From Colius striatus (lineage: Eukaryota > Chordata > Aves > Coliiformes > Coliidae), in assembly GCF_028858725.1 (NCBI RefSeq), contig NC_084772.1, positions 17,771,548 through 17,835,547 on the forward strand: 64,000 bases of DNA. The letters are read 5' to 3'. Below the pieces are notes generated by a model. That model did not search any database and was not told the DNA's origin. It worked only from the letters and a program-made list of their open reading frames with translations. Position numbers and translations under genes: made by a program. How positions within the stretch are numbered: position 1 is the first letter of the stretch; the number at the start of each line of letters is the position of its first letter. Positions 37,401 to 52,400 of the stretch are shown here, in pieces.

Positions 37401-40400
37401 CAGACATATTTGTTATTTCATTCATGACATCACATAAATCCCTCTATCACAAATGTAGACTCCACGATCCCATTATATAACACAATGAACACTGCCACCA
37501 TTTGGATTCAGCCACCTCACAGATGGTGGTAACACAAATGACAGCTTGCTAACAGAGAAAGGAAAAAATGGGAAAAGAGGGAGAGGGATGGGAACTGGTG
37601 AGTTTACCTCAATATTCTCTTTGAGATTGCTGATTGGTATAATCAAGCCATCCAAACCAGTAAGACTTAGGCCAGCAACTGTTCCACTGATGTCAAAATG
37701 GGTGTCACTGGAGAAGGGATTCACAGTAAAGCTCACCATCTATTAACAAGACATTAACAATCAGGGAATTGAGCTATTTTCAAGATTTCATTATATTCAC
37801 ACTCTGAATTGCTGACTAGTGAAAGTTTTAGCTCAGACCCAAACAGTACTTGATCTAAAGAAGCCTGCATCCAGATTTGAATAAGAAGCTGCCTTATCTC
37901 TGAGGTAGGTAAAACACAGACCTTGAAAGTTATTTTGATTGTGAAATGTGATATGTATACAATAATGTCTATTGTTTCCCTTCATTGTAACCTTTTTGCC
38001 TTTTAGGCATCAGATATCAAAACAGAATTGCATAAGCCTCTTTCAAAATAATTCCACCAAGGCTAGGCTGTGGCACCCCTCTTGGAACTAGGAGCAGAAG
38101 TCTATTCCTACAACTATGGCAACGCACAGAGGAGTATGTTAAAGTCATCAGTCCAATGAGAGGGTTCATGAACATCTCCTAACACTCAGGTAGGACAATG
38201 GATGTGTTTCCACTGGTTTCACTGGGCTCTGGACATTTTTTATCAAAGCTAGAAAAGACACAATGAAAAACCTCATAGTTTTTTCCAGGTATTGTAGGAG
38301 TTTCCTGAGAGTTTCAAGTCAACCAGAGAGACCTTAGAAAAATAATTATAAAAATATGACAATGATACGTAATCTACTATTCTGAGGGGACAAAATCCAT
38401 TGTATCCTAATTCTGATGAGGGATGTGTTATCATCAGGAAGTTCACAGGCCATTTGCCTCCTTAAACTCATGTATTTCTAGCTAAGATGAAACAGGACTG
38501 CCACAGGTTTGTTTTAGTGGTGATATGGACTTGGAGCTGTTGCATCCTTCTCAGAGCAGATGTGAGTAAATAACAAATAGATTTGTAGATGTTGATCCAT
38601 TCTGTTGCCTTCCCTAGGCATGCAAGTATTAATCAGGAGTGTATGTGAGGGGCTGATGGGATGGGGATTTTGAGCTTTCAGTCCTGTGTAGCTTGCTGAA
38701 CCAACCTTGAAAAACAAAGATATTTCAAATTAGTTTGTTGTCATGACAGGAGGGATGACTTGTGCGCTTCTGTATTTGTTGTAAAAGGAGAAAAGATTCT
38801 GAAATGGCTAGATGTCATAGTTGTATGTCTGATTGAGTCAAATAAAATCTGTTTACTTGCCCTTATATCCACTGTTTCATCCTCAATTTCTGGAACACTG
38901 AGAGAGGAAGCAGATGGAAGAGTAAAGCTGGCAGAGCTGGAATTGGAGATGTTAATGGATGTGCCATCCATGTATTCAGTTTGTAATCTATCCAGTTAGG
39001 GTTGGACACAGGCAAAATGAAATGAAAAAGAAACGAATAAAAACCCAAAAAGCCATCAATAGCAAGGAATTCATATCTAGAGAAAAAGCTTTCTCACTTC
39101 ATGAGTATAAATTAGCTGCAAACCGATTTCTAACTCTACTGGTAAATGCTCTGTACATTAGTCTGTCCCTGACGTAGTACTCCACATAGCACTACCATAG
39201 AGTCATCAGAAAAGGGGGAGAATTGGCATATCTGGATAGAAAGTTGTACCCAACCAGGTGTACTTATGTGAAAAATATACCTGTGTGAACATGCTCTCGA
39301 TTTGAATGCATGGTTAAATTTGGATGAAAACCAGGCTCTCAGCGAACAATTTAGGGATTATTATAGGGAATGGAGAATGCTCATCAGGCTCCTCATTATT
39401 ATATTTTCTTCTGTCAAGCTAGTTACAGTTCTGTATATCATGCCAATATCGGTAACTTGGAAAAGAAAATAATTACATGAGTTTTCCACATAATTTCAAA
39501 GGTAAGCAGCTGCTGCCTCATCCAGGAAATAATAGTAAATGCTCTCTTGGTCAAAGAAAACACAACACAAGAATTTCAAAGGTGGTATTTTTAAAGCTAA
39601 TTGAAATCCAGGCTGGTTTTACTCTCAGTTAGTAATGACAACTTCATTACACTGTTGAAGTTGTCATTATTCTGCAATATTCAGTTGGGTAGTTCCATCT
39701 AAGGAGAATGTAATGAATACTTGGGGCAAATCTTATGAACTGAGGAGCCTAGGTGGGAGACACTGCTACTGTTACCTGTGGATATACATTGTGGCAGAAG
39801 GAGTGGCAAGGACTGTTGGTTCATCACCTGGCTCTTTCCCAAACAGAAGGGCACTCTGTAGATTTTCAACTGTATTCAGGAGCTGGTGTGACACTGAACT
39901 CTGGAAAAGGATTACAGGAGGAAATGTACAACTGAGCTCTTCAGAATCGTCAAGTTGCACTTTCTTTGCCTTTACTTCTTTATAGGAACAAGTACTAACT
40001 TTCAGTGTCTTACAATGCTGATAAAGTTGGTGATGTGCTTCTTAATCTCAGAGCAGTTATTCTAATCATCGGTTCAATTTCTGTAATTCTCACGAAAACA
40101 TTGCAGACAGCAAATAACCATCTCACAGCTTTTACTTTTAGATTCTATTATTTGTGGCTTCTACACATTAAAATTTGAAGCACTGCAAACATGGCATCAG
40201 TTTAATGAAATATGTTCATGTGTGTCTGTGCATTTTAGCTGCACACTTTAGTGTTCAGTTACTTGCAAAAGCAAGATCTAATGATGTATTAATGTTGTGT
40301 TATTTGTGTGTTATCCTGGAGGAGTTTGAACAGTTCATAACCTTTTATCTCAGGTTAGATTTATTTCTTGCCCTTGCAGTGATGACAGTTAAAGTATCTT

Positions 40401-43400
40401 CAGCCTGGGAAGCACACAAAGGCAATTGTGACAATTCACCTGTAGATAGGAAAGGATAGGACAAACATAAACACATTACATAATTCTGAAAATCAGAGTG
40501 GGTGTTCTGCAAAAGTGTAAGCAGCACCCAGAGCTGGGTCCAGCTTTGAAGTAGCAGAGCCAGTCATGAATATTGAATCAACGCAACATCCTTGAGTTAT
40601 GGGGCAAAAGGAGGGGATAGAATCAAATCTGAAAAAACCCTCCATGTGCTTGTCATCCATTAGAGGTCATACAGCAGTGCTGTGTTCTCCAGTGCTCTGT
40701 CTTCTTCAGCTTTAAATGTAACAAATCTTAAGAAGCTTCTATCATCTTCGTTAGCAGACCATTGAGTCTAACAGGTCTAGCTGGGGAGAAGTTTCCTTTG
40801 ATATTCAGATCCATCGTGGTGGTGTCACAATGAACTCTACCAAATGCTAATTTTAAAATGTGAGAGAGCAGAAATCTTAAAACACTTCCAAAGCAAGCAA
40901 ATATTCACATACAGGCCACTACAAACTGGACCAAACCAAAATTACCTGTTCTTCCTCTGGCCCTGAAGTATTCGCAGCTCTGATTTCTACAGAAGCTTTA
41001 AGAACACTGCTCACTGCATTAAAAAGATAGTTGGCTGCATCCTTTAGCTTTTGATCATCTCTGCTGTCCTCTGTGTTTACAGTGAGCAGGGAAGCACTGA
41101 CATCTTTTAGAGTGTTGCTGGCTTCCACCTGCATGGGAAGCAAGGCGAAAAGTATATATGTGTTGGTACTACAAATGACAGAGGTGGCATTTGTGTCATT
41201 TACTGAATATTGCAACATAAGTAATCTCATGGGACTATTTGTGGCTAATGCTGTTTTTCCTATCATTATTGCTGATGGGGTAATACCTGAAATGCCAATA
41301 AAGATGATATACTAGATGGCATAATAACATGTAATACAGACCTGAAAAATGCAGCCTGCTTCTACAGATTTAATCCATTAAAAAGATGAATGACATCTGA
41401 AGGAAGCTTGTCCGTCAAACTCTGGCAAGGATATAGTTTAGATGGACAATAATGTATTAAATTAGGTTATGCTTTTGTGTGGTGTGTCATTGTCAAGAGC
41501 CTGTGCATTTCAGTCTTATTTTCCACAAACCCTGTTTTATTAACAGCAAGTAATACCTTTGGCCTTGTGCTGTGCTAAGTGCCAAAGGAGAATGAGTTCT
41601 ACAACTTTCATTTTGTGCATGATTGCAGATGATGGTTGCTTTGTGATTGTGAAAATACTGGCCAACTGTTAGCCCAAGATGGTAAGGGAGTCAAGCAAAT
41701 TCATTGCAAGCTTGGACATATCCATTCCCACAGCCTGCAAACACTTAGCAGCCTTACTGTTGCATGAGTGCAGAATCTGAGCTATGTTCTTGTCTTGCCA
41801 AAGTTAACCACATACTGCTGAAATGCTCCCAAGCCATTGTCTGGCTGCAACTGTATAATACATCAGAAATTCAGGATAGCTCTTTTCATTGCCGGTGCAT
41901 TTGGGAAACTCCCCCAGTGACAGTTTGTTCTGTCCTCTCATGTGCTCACTCCTTATCCATAAATAGCATCATCTACTCACAATGTCATGGTGCCAGATAA
42001 GATTCAGTAAATACTTTTATAAGGCAAATCTGAAGATTTTTGCCTCCCTGACAGCTTGCCTACATGTATTTTGTAACAGTGCATGGATCAGGGACCAATG
42101 GATCTAGGCAATTCTAGAAAAATCCTCCTGGACACTTGTTCTTTGGGATTCTGAGAGTGCTTTACAAGATCATCTTAACATGCCTCTGACTAAAAGTTTT
42201 CTATCTTAAAAATTTGTCATAAAATGTAAGTGACCGGATGGTCATAACCTGGGTTGCTGAGACAATATTTCTGAGTCCAAATTCACTTATGCTGAACAGC
42301 AAAATATATTCCCTTCTGGTCAAAATACACATGCTGGTGCAGTTAAAAACAAAAGGGTAAGAACTGTAAGACAGCAAAACTCCTCCAGGGTCAGTGGAGT
42401 GCAATAGAGTATACTGTTAGTGTGAGGAGACAGAAGCTGAACTGCTCCTTACCTGTGCTGAGACAGACAGCTCTTCACTCCTGTAAGTGATTTCTTTCAG
42501 TACTTCTGACATCTTAAGAGCAGTTTGCATTGATGTTACATTAACAGCAGAGAGAGTTGTCAGCATCAGCCCTCGGAGCTTGGGACGAAAAGGGATAATT
42601 AGGCAAAGGAATAGATGCTAATTAGGACTGTGCAAGTAGTGCTGCATATTGACAGACAGGCTTGCTGTAAATTATGCAATGGAGAAAGACTCCACAAGTA
42701 TAATTTGAACTGATATTAGGTCTACTGACAAGATGCCACTTGCCTTAGTAACTGCATAATCATGAGTTTTATGTTACCTCCCAGCACAAAGAATTTATAC
42801 ATCCATTAATAACAAGGCGAGTTACTTGTGAGAATTTGTACTAATGTATATGAATTACTATATACATGCCACTTCCAGAGAAAGCAGAGCCATGTATGAT
42901 TGATGTTACCCAAATAATGAGTCATAATTGAAGGATGCATTGCATTGCTCTAGATCTTTTCATCTGAGGCACTCAAAGCACTGTAGAAATATAAACTTAT
43001 AACTGAATCAAGTTGGTAGCTGAAATGAACATTACTCGCCATTTAGTACTTTCGGGGAAAATTAGATAGGCTATTTCTCCCACAGGAGAGGCCATTTTAG
43101 TAATATTTCAGTTGTTTCTGGAAAGTCAGGTTGATTTTAAGTTTCAAAACACTGTTTGAATTAATTCTAATGAGTGCAACAATTGAGAATGGATTCTTTT
43201 ACCGATGGATGATAAAACCAATTGTTTACGTGAGCAAATAATGAAGGTAGCTGAAATCTGTTCCAAACACTGAGACAGATGCTAGAAACTTAAAACATCC
43301 ATTGATTTGAGGTGGTGATATATGAGCTTTTTATTTCTTAAGAGCTGTCAAAACATATGAAAAGTCCATCATATTGCGTTATACTGCAAGAAAACAAGTA

Positions 43401-46400
43401 TCTGGCTGACCTCTTTTCGTGTGTTCATCTGTAAAGATATGTTAAGGCTTTCCTCTTGGGTGTCCTGATTAAGGACGGATGTCACTGACTTAAACAGCTG
43501 GAAAAGACTCATGCTGTTGTTCCCATCTTTTAGGATGGTGTTTGCCTTCTCAGATACAATAGCCTGCAGGGTCAGGTTCCCATCGGCCATATCTGCATGT
43601 CCAACCTTGATGAGGAAATCAGATACGCTCTTAAGAGTGACAATACTGTTATAATTATCTTTAAATAGATTCCATGATCATCTTATTGACACCCTAGCTA
43701 GAGTAGGACACAAAACTTTGTTCCCTGTTTTTAACATTTGAGTTTTAGTGGCTTGATAAGGGTTTCCTTACTGGGGCACTGAGACAGAAGCAGAAGTTTT
43801 CTGGAGCCTACACAATATAACTCCAGACTCACTAAATACAGCTTGTGCTGCCCAGAGTCTAAATGAATAATCTTTTAAACTTCTGTCCTGGAAAAACAGC
43901 AATGGAAGATTCTTTTGACTAGCTTGAGTCCACAGATAATAGTCTCTGTTAGATAGGAAAATGGTGATTATGGCACATTCAGAAGGAAGTAAAACGTGCA
44001 AAATAGGAAGAAGCTCCAGAAATGAATCGTGGATTAGAGAGACCTTGAAGTAAAGTAATTGTACTATGTACCTTCACTGAAGCATTAGTTTGAACTGTAT
44101 CACCAAAGTTGTTGCTAACATTAATTGTCATACGTAAAATGAAATTATTTTCCTCTTCTCCAAGTGGAAGATAAACTGGAGAGAGTTCAGGATCTGGGCC
44201 ACAGTGCAGGAGAGAATCTGAAACAAGAAAGAGGGAAGATCACCTGCCAGACACCACACAGACACCTCCTGTCCTCTAAGAACAGGGGACCCTGTGCTTG
44301 CTCTGTGCAGGTCTGGTTGACTCATTATTAGTCTTTTTGGGAAACAGAGCACATTGTGCCTTTGCTCTTGTTAGCATTGGTAACAGGGCTTGGTAGAACC
44401 TCAGAGAAGCAGTTAGCAAAACAATTAACCTCAGGGCTTACTTGATTTCAGATAGAAGCAGTATGTGAGCTGCCTGCCATGACTGGATTGGCATGATTCC
44501 ACCAAGCAAGGAGTGCTGCAGGAGACTGTGAATGCGGTGAGCACTGATCCCTGCTTGGGAGACACGGCACAGTTGGGGACCTCAGGCGGAGGCACAGTGC
44601 TGACAAGGTATGTTTCTTCCCCATAGCCATGCTGAGTCAGTGCTGGGAGTGAAGGGAGCAAAACGTCAGCAGTAATCATGCCCACACTGATCTTCAGACA
44701 TTAATCTTGCCTACTCTAGCAATGATGCTGTTTGTTCAGGCACCAGAAACATCAGGGTGAGCCTAATCAGAAATTAAGTCCTGCTACAAAGTAAGCCATA
44801 AGAGGAAAAGAACTATTAAAGTCGTAGTGGTGTTCACATTATAAAGCGTAGCTCTGTTATTTCATCAAGTATTTAGCATAACATCATTTCCAAAGAAGCC
44901 TTAACAAAGTTATTAACAGCTTGGAGCAAGACAACTGATTTTGTCCTGCCGTGCAACAGCCCAGAACAAAGTTAGCTCTTATTTATTTTAAAGAACCCAC
45001 ATATAAAGTAACAGTTCTCAACTTGTGAACTAATTTAACATCCTATTGGTCAGCAAGGCTGTGTGTGTGTAATGTCAGTGTGATATCACAACAGCAGAGA
45101 CTATCTCAAAGAAGTCTGAAAAACCCTGCTTGGCCCTACCTGTGACTTTAATGTGAAAAGCTTCTCCGTGCATCTGCAAGAAGGAGCTGTTCATTTTCAA
45201 CATGGACGTGTTGCTTTGAAGCAAATGCAAAGAGCTCTGCTGGAAGCCAGTCAGGCCACAGGCCAGAGGGAGAGGTGTAGGCTGGAAAACCAGACAGAAA
45301 AGAAATTATGACAGTAGAGGCTCTTTCCTATGATTTTTGTTGTGGTTCATCAGGAGCGGGGTGGCAGTTTAGTGCCCTTTATTAGAACCCCTCCCAAAAC
45401 AGGCATTCCTTTGTCTTGATTTTCACTATGATTTCTAAAGTGTCCATTTGACAAAGTATTGCTGTGGGGCCATGTGGCTTCCCTTCAGGATGCAAGTTTG
45501 TTTTTGTGTGTGCAGTATTTCTGATGAATCTGATGCTCTCACCTTTGTTTGGAACGTGTTATCTAAATACCAGTTGTAATGTATGGCCTGGGAATCCTTC
45601 TGTCCAGAGACACTCAAAACAACTGCATCACTAACATTCACTGGCTTGCAGTTTGCCTCACACCTGTAGGGAAGTAGGACAGCAATTACAGGTAGCAACT
45701 GTATGAGATGTCATAGTGTTGATGTTTATTGTTTTCCTCTCGTTTGTTGAAAATCCACAAAAGCCCTGCCATATGAGACAGGTGACACATGACTCATAAA
45801 TAGCAAAATACTTAATTTTAAAGAAATGGATTTAGGAACCTTCATCTCCATTTTCAACAAGACTGAAGCCCAGAAGCCACAAACTATTTGTTACAAAACT
45901 CATTCAGGCCCTCAAATGAAGCCTGCCTCTATTTAAGCTCCTGAAATTATTATATTAACAAATCATTGAAATGCTACTGCTCCTCAATGAAGCTCTAGAC
46001 TCTTGAATAGCTGATTTTTCAAGGCAGCCATGTGTATCTAAGTGTCTAGTAGGAATTTCAGACATATGGCATTTATTCCCATTGTTTCAATGAGGTTTGC
46101 CAATGTAAATCTCCAACATTGAAAGGATGTAGTAGGGTCAAAAACCCTAATTGTCATTGGGAAGAATATTATTCCATTTATAAAAGGTTTACATTCATAA
46201 ATGTGGACTGGAAAATGCAGCAAGACCTATTTTGTCTGTAACTCCTATCATAGTAAGTTATAAATAGATTTACAACCATAAGTACATTGTCATTTTATTG
46301 TCATTGCTCTTGGTAACTGTGGCCTTGCACTATGTTTATGTAGTAATAATATTAACCAGTGAGCACTAGGGCTTAAAAACAGACCTGATCTCCAGTTGCA

Positions 46401-49400
46401 GTTCTTGTTTTGCAGTCACATAGAGACATTGCTCATCCTGCCTCTCTTCATTGCCATGGTTTTGGACTGTAACCCTAACAGTCACTGCTGACTTCGGAGG
46501 AGGGAGGCAGGAGGGTGGGATTTGCACCTCAGTTTGGTTGGTTAGGATTATCTGCTGCTGCACACATTTGTTCCACTCAGGCCAGCAAGCTCCTGCACAA
46601 ACATTACCTTTGTAAGTAGAATAGTCATAACATCCTACATCTCTCGTATAGGACTTCCCTGACATAGGTTTGAGAGAGCTTTACAGACCAAGTAAGTTTC
46701 CTGAACCCAATTTGAAAAATGAGTATTCAGAGTACAGACTTGACAACTTCAAAGTAATGTGTGATGTTAGGGATAAATATGGAAGCAGAACACAGATGTC
46801 CTGATTGTCAATCTGCTTTTCAGCCATAAATGCTTCTGCATTGTGATTGATGCTAATTGTTGCTGAGACACATGCACCTTGCAGGTGCTTCACAAGATAA
46901 ATCACTTGGGATTAATTGTTGCCTATAGGAGTGAGGGCTTAGAATCAGCAGATCTTGAAGAACTGAAACCTAGGAGTAGCTGCCTTTGGGGAAAGACAAA
47001 ACTGAGTACCGTGCCTTTGATTTATCATAATTAGTTCAGTGTTAAAACCAAGGTAAGGCAGGACATTCTTCGTATACAGTGAATAGCAAACTGTGAAGCC
47101 AGATCCTTTAGTCAAACTTCCATCACTTGATCTGACATAACAGTGAGTTTGTTACTCATCAAAAAGAAGTTGGTGGAATAGTTCAAGAAATTCACATACC
47201 ACAGGACCAGAGAAAACTGGAATGATTTTTGTTGCCAGGCCAGCCAAGTGTGACAGTTGTGAAAGGATCCACGTGGCGGCTTGGTTTAATATGTATTTTC
47301 TCTTTTCTTCCGTGATTCTAAACAATAAGTATCGGTTAGGACAGGAACATGTAAAAACACACAGGCATCTTGCTTCTTTATAATGAAAAAGGTCTGAAAG
47401 TTTAGACTCCAAATCACCATGTGGAGATCTGTGGTTTAAATGATCTTTCCCTGATCAGTGGTAGTAGGGCAGTAGAAGCTATGAGAACAGAAGCAGATGG
47501 CACAGAGAAGCTGTGGGGCAAAATAATCCCAAACACATAAATGATTTAGGAGTCCAGTTCCCATTTTCAAGACTGTTGCAGGTACTTAGAAAACCAATCC
47601 CATTAATTTTCCACTGTGGACCAAGACTTTTTTACCCTTGGACAACCATTTATCTTCTAGTACATCTTCTAGTATATTCCTTTTTTAGCTGGATTGGATA
47701 CATTACAGCTATAGATAAAAAGAAGGTGGCTGAATTTGTCTTCCTGTGCAACAAACTGTGATAAACTTAGTTTTTCCGTTAGATCTATAGTCCTCTCATG
47801 CCATATATTCTCACAGGCAATCTGTAATGCCTTCTTATGAAGCAGCACATCTATAACAGGTACCTGTCTGCTACTGTTACAGTTAAAAAACCAGACCTTT
47901 AAGATTGTAACAAAATATATCTGGCAATTTAATTCTTTTCATCTGTGCAGCTGCTAGCAATTGGTATGTCATTAGTTTCTCAGTTTGCCATAAACTGCAA
48001 CTTTATTCTTTGCTGAGTAACTTAAGCATTCCAATCCAGAAGCAGGAAACATTTAGAAACAATATAAAAATATATTAAACTCTGCTCAGAAGACAGCTTC
48101 TCAAAGAGAGATTTTCACTAGTCAAGTAGATCATTTAACAATTCATCTAAGCTCATTTCAACTTCCAAAACGGAATCATTGTGAAAAGTTCATTTTCTCT
48201 GATCTTGTAATTGTTACTTGCAGACTTTTATGAATTGTAGATTGAATGCCTGTAAACACACTTGTCTCAGAGACTTTTGGTGGAGATTTTATGTCAAAGC
48301 ATAAATGGCACAGAAACTCTAGTCCATAATCAAGTATGCTATAAATACTTCTTTTCAATATTTATGCAGCCCTTTTACTGGTAAGGAAAATTTCCATTTT
48401 AAGATCCTTAAGTAATACTTACATTTGTCTTCTGGATGTTAGTTTTGGAGCTGTTTTCTTTCTTAGCAGAACCTATTCAATACAAAAAAGAGCAGCATAT
48501 TTTAGCACAACCTGCAAAGCTTTCAGGCCTCCTCAGTGAGTATGACTTAAATACACAGGATTTGATTGCTGACAGTCTGAAAGATAAGGCTAAGAGTCAG
48601 ACTTGAGAATGGTGATAAACAGTCTAGTTACAACAGGTAAAATCATAACAAGCTAGTCACATAGTATACTATAAAGATGATCCTGATTCTTAAAAACCGG
48701 CAGTATAAGTCACAATAAATGCAGAGGGAGTGATGGAGTTTTGTTGATGTGCAAGAAAAATTAAGGGAAAGCATTAGAAAAATCTCAGTAGGATTAGTAC
48801 TAAGGTCACTTTATTCCTAGTAGAATCTGTGTCTGGAAATGTAAGGATGAGCCATCTAGAAGAATTTACAAACAGCAGTTTATGAGACTGCTGTGATGCA
48901 AATATTTCCTGGTTTCAGAGCTGCGTGCTGAGCCATAAACTTCACTAATTATTTTGAGGACGAATAGCAAATGTGCAGTGTGTAACATATACAAAGAGAT
49001 GCTAATTTATGACTACTTCAAAGCCAGGAAATCTGCCTTCATCAGGGAGAAGCCTCCATAGAAGTTTTCAACACTGTTGTGGGAAGGAAAGCAATTACTA
49101 GATGCAAATCATAAACACCCCATGAAATGTTCTGATTGCAAAAAGACACTGCTGTGGTCAAAACCAGCACTGTCAGATTAATGCAATTACCTTTTTGATG
49201 AGAACTGTTTGCCAACACAGTGATGAACCCAAGATCCAGACTCATGTTTGAGAAGGCATTCATGGCTACCACTTTCACTAGGAAAGTACCTATAGAAGAC
49301 AAGTGGCCAGTTAAGGACAGCAGTAGGACCAGTCCATCATGTTTGGGATATAAAATCCAATTCATAAAGAAAATCCTATTCTTTTCTGTTAAGAGCTTTG

Positions 49401-52400
49401 GAATTTTTCTCATGAGTTGCCACTGCAAAAAGGCTTTTCAAGAAATGTTCTTTTCCTTTAGCTCAGCTTTTTAATAACTCAGTTGCCCTTGTCCTAGCAC
49501 TTGCAATGCTATTCCTTGTCAGCTGGCTATATTACCACACAGGAAGCTAGAGGTGTGCAAATACTGGAGTCCATATAAGTTTCAGCATCTTGAGAGAACA
49601 GCTGTCTTGCTTTAAAATTTCTGCCTGAAGGGAAGGGATGTTCAAATAGGTATAGGGAGACCCAGTAAAACTTTTAATGCTGAATAATTTAAAAACATAG
49701 AATGAAATCATAATTAGCTTCTAGTTTTCCAGCTAGGATTTGAATAGTTAGAGGAGGAAACTTTTTTATCTTCCACCAGTGAATTAACTCTTAAGGGCCA
49801 TTGCCCTAATCCCACAATTTAAAGGCTTTCATTTTTTAATAATGGAAATAAAAAATTGCTAAAAAGCATATTCATAAGTAAGCCCAAGAAAAAACTGCAT
49901 GTCAGAGAGCAATGCACAGAAAAACTCCTTTTGTCTTTGTCATCTCTACCGAGAATTTCTCAGGCTATTAATCACTGCAGTGGAAAATACAGAGGAGTGC
50001 AAACTTGAAAAGTTATACATATGAACTCACAGAGAGAAGACACTTGGTGGTTCAAGAAAATGTCCTTATTTGTACTTGAATCAGATCATGTAATGAAAAA
50101 ATAAAACCTGACTAACTGTGTCTCTTCTACTGTAAAAATCAAATGAAGCTTGGCTTTCAGTCTCCATATGGAGACCCATTTGCAATTCAATTCTTTTAAC
50201 TCACAAGTCAATAAGACTGGACTGTTCATAATACTCTGCAGACCAAGTCTGAGCAGTTAGAAAAGCTACTAAATTCAGCTTCATGTCATTGTCCCCTACC
50301 CTAGAATACTATAACTATTTATGTGAACTCCTCTACCCAGATACACAGATATCAGCATGCTGTACCTTTAGAGTGCAAGGGAATGATGTATGTTCGAGGT
50401 TCCCCATGAGGGCCATCTTCATTGTGAGAGTAGGTTTCATTAGATCCAATCACCTCAAACTTCATTTTATCTGGGGCACCGTGAGAAACGGAGACATTCA
50501 TCTCCAAACTGTCCCCCAGCTGCAGAGTGTGAGAAGCCAAGGCAGCCTGAAGACCAGATACTGCCTCAATTAAATGAACAGCAATACTTTCAGAGATCTC
50601 TGATGCAGTTGTGTTGCTGGATGCTCGGACTTCCAGCTGATGCACCCCTGGGCCTAGCAGCTCTTGAGAGGCACTGTCAAGTGTTAGATTGCAAGGGACA
50701 ATTCCTTCCTTTGCACTGGATTCAGTGAGTGTCATGTTATCTGCTAATATAATGTAGGTCACTCCATTACCTGCAAAAAAGACAGTTCGGTATTTCTCAC
50801 AGCCATTCGACTCAAGATGCTTTGTGCAACATCACATTCAGATATTTTTAAAGGAGTCATAAGATGTGACTCCTTTATTATGCCATGGATGGCATAATAG
50901 TTACCCTGCCATTTAAATCATGCAGAGTAATTACCCTCACCTCCATTGAGCTCAACTTGAATCCACAACAACTCCCCATAGAGTGTACGGCAATGGGAAC
51001 TGTTGCCAGTTTCATACCGGCTGTAGCACCCAGTAATGCTCAGCTGATCCATCTTATCTCGCACAGTCACCCGCTTCTGTGCCATCACATGCCATTCGCT
51101 GGTGGTGCATTCCACAGACACAGTAAACTCTCCAGGAGTTGAATATCTGTAAGTGACATTGCTGACCAATCTAGAGTAGAAAGAGAACAGCTGCTTGTCC
51201 TGGGAAGCTTTACATGATAACAGTGGTCACAGCCCAAATTTCTGACCCAAGCCAGCTCTCCTGCCTTCACTGTAACCCTCATTTACCTACAAAGAAATTT
51301 TAGGATTGAGGATTGCTCCTCTGTTCCAGCTACAGTGTCATTAAGGTTGTATGTTAGAGGTGGGCATTCTCAAAATATAATGCTTATCTGTTTCTTTGAC
51401 AATTACTGATGTGTTTTCAGTAATTGCGTATCTCTGGAGCTGGAATAAATCCTCTTACTAAGAATAGGAATCACTTATTATAACAAGAATGTGGTTGGCA
51501 GCTGGATATACATTTTGGTATCAATTTCAAAACAAGTTTCTGCAGAATCTAAGCATCTTGTATATATGGTCTATTATTAATCTACTTAATTTTTAATATA
51601 TCACTTAAGAGACCTAGAGCATTCAATAAAATGCAAGCGGTGAAATGTACTGGTTGTCTGATGGTACATGAAGGACATATCTTACGTTAGAGGGTAGTAA
51701 GGATCAATAGTGTGGCCATCTCCAGTGCTAATGACACAGGAAAGGTTGCCAGAGTATGGAGAGAGAAGCCAGTTCAAACTGACTGTAATCTTTTCAAAGA
51801 CAAAGCACGTGTCTGTTACAACCAGCTGCAGACCTGTAAAACAATATGACAGAATTCAATGTCATTGTTGGTCTGTATTTCTTACATAATTCAATTGCTT
51901 TCCATGTATTGAGAGCAGGCCTTCTCCAAAACAGCTGACACTCCTAATTTGAGTGCACCAGAGGTGTGACAGGCAGATGATTCTTTTCCACATCTACTAG
52001 TGAAGATTCTTGTCGGAACATAATTTCATTTGAGTGTGTTTTATGTGTCTGAATTTCCCAGCTTTGTGTCCTATCACAAAACCTCAATTAGGACAGAGAA
52101 GATACATTTTTGTGCCTATTTTTTGCAGTCACTGCTCCTTCAAGTTCTTCTCTGAGGATGGAGCAGGAATTTTTAAGATAAATATCAATGGCCATGGTGT
52201 TATAGCAGAGAGCTGAACAGGCTTTTGACCCCCTCTCACTTACCTTCCTTGCAGTGGTACTGAATAGACAAATAGCTTCCGGAAGCTGGACAAGGATCTC
52301 CAAAGAACGTGCCATCTGCTGCCACCTGGCAGGCCTGGAGACCATGGCACTGGCCTGAGGGAAGAAAGATTGTTTTATATGAAGTAGTGGGTTTTGTCTT

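Noticed and set aside
46598-46620. Possible intron inside PKD1L2 exon 11 (GTAATG to GCAG)
   Set aside because: Only about 16 bases long, far below a working intron, and the uninterrupted frame keeps conserved REJ-like cysteines.
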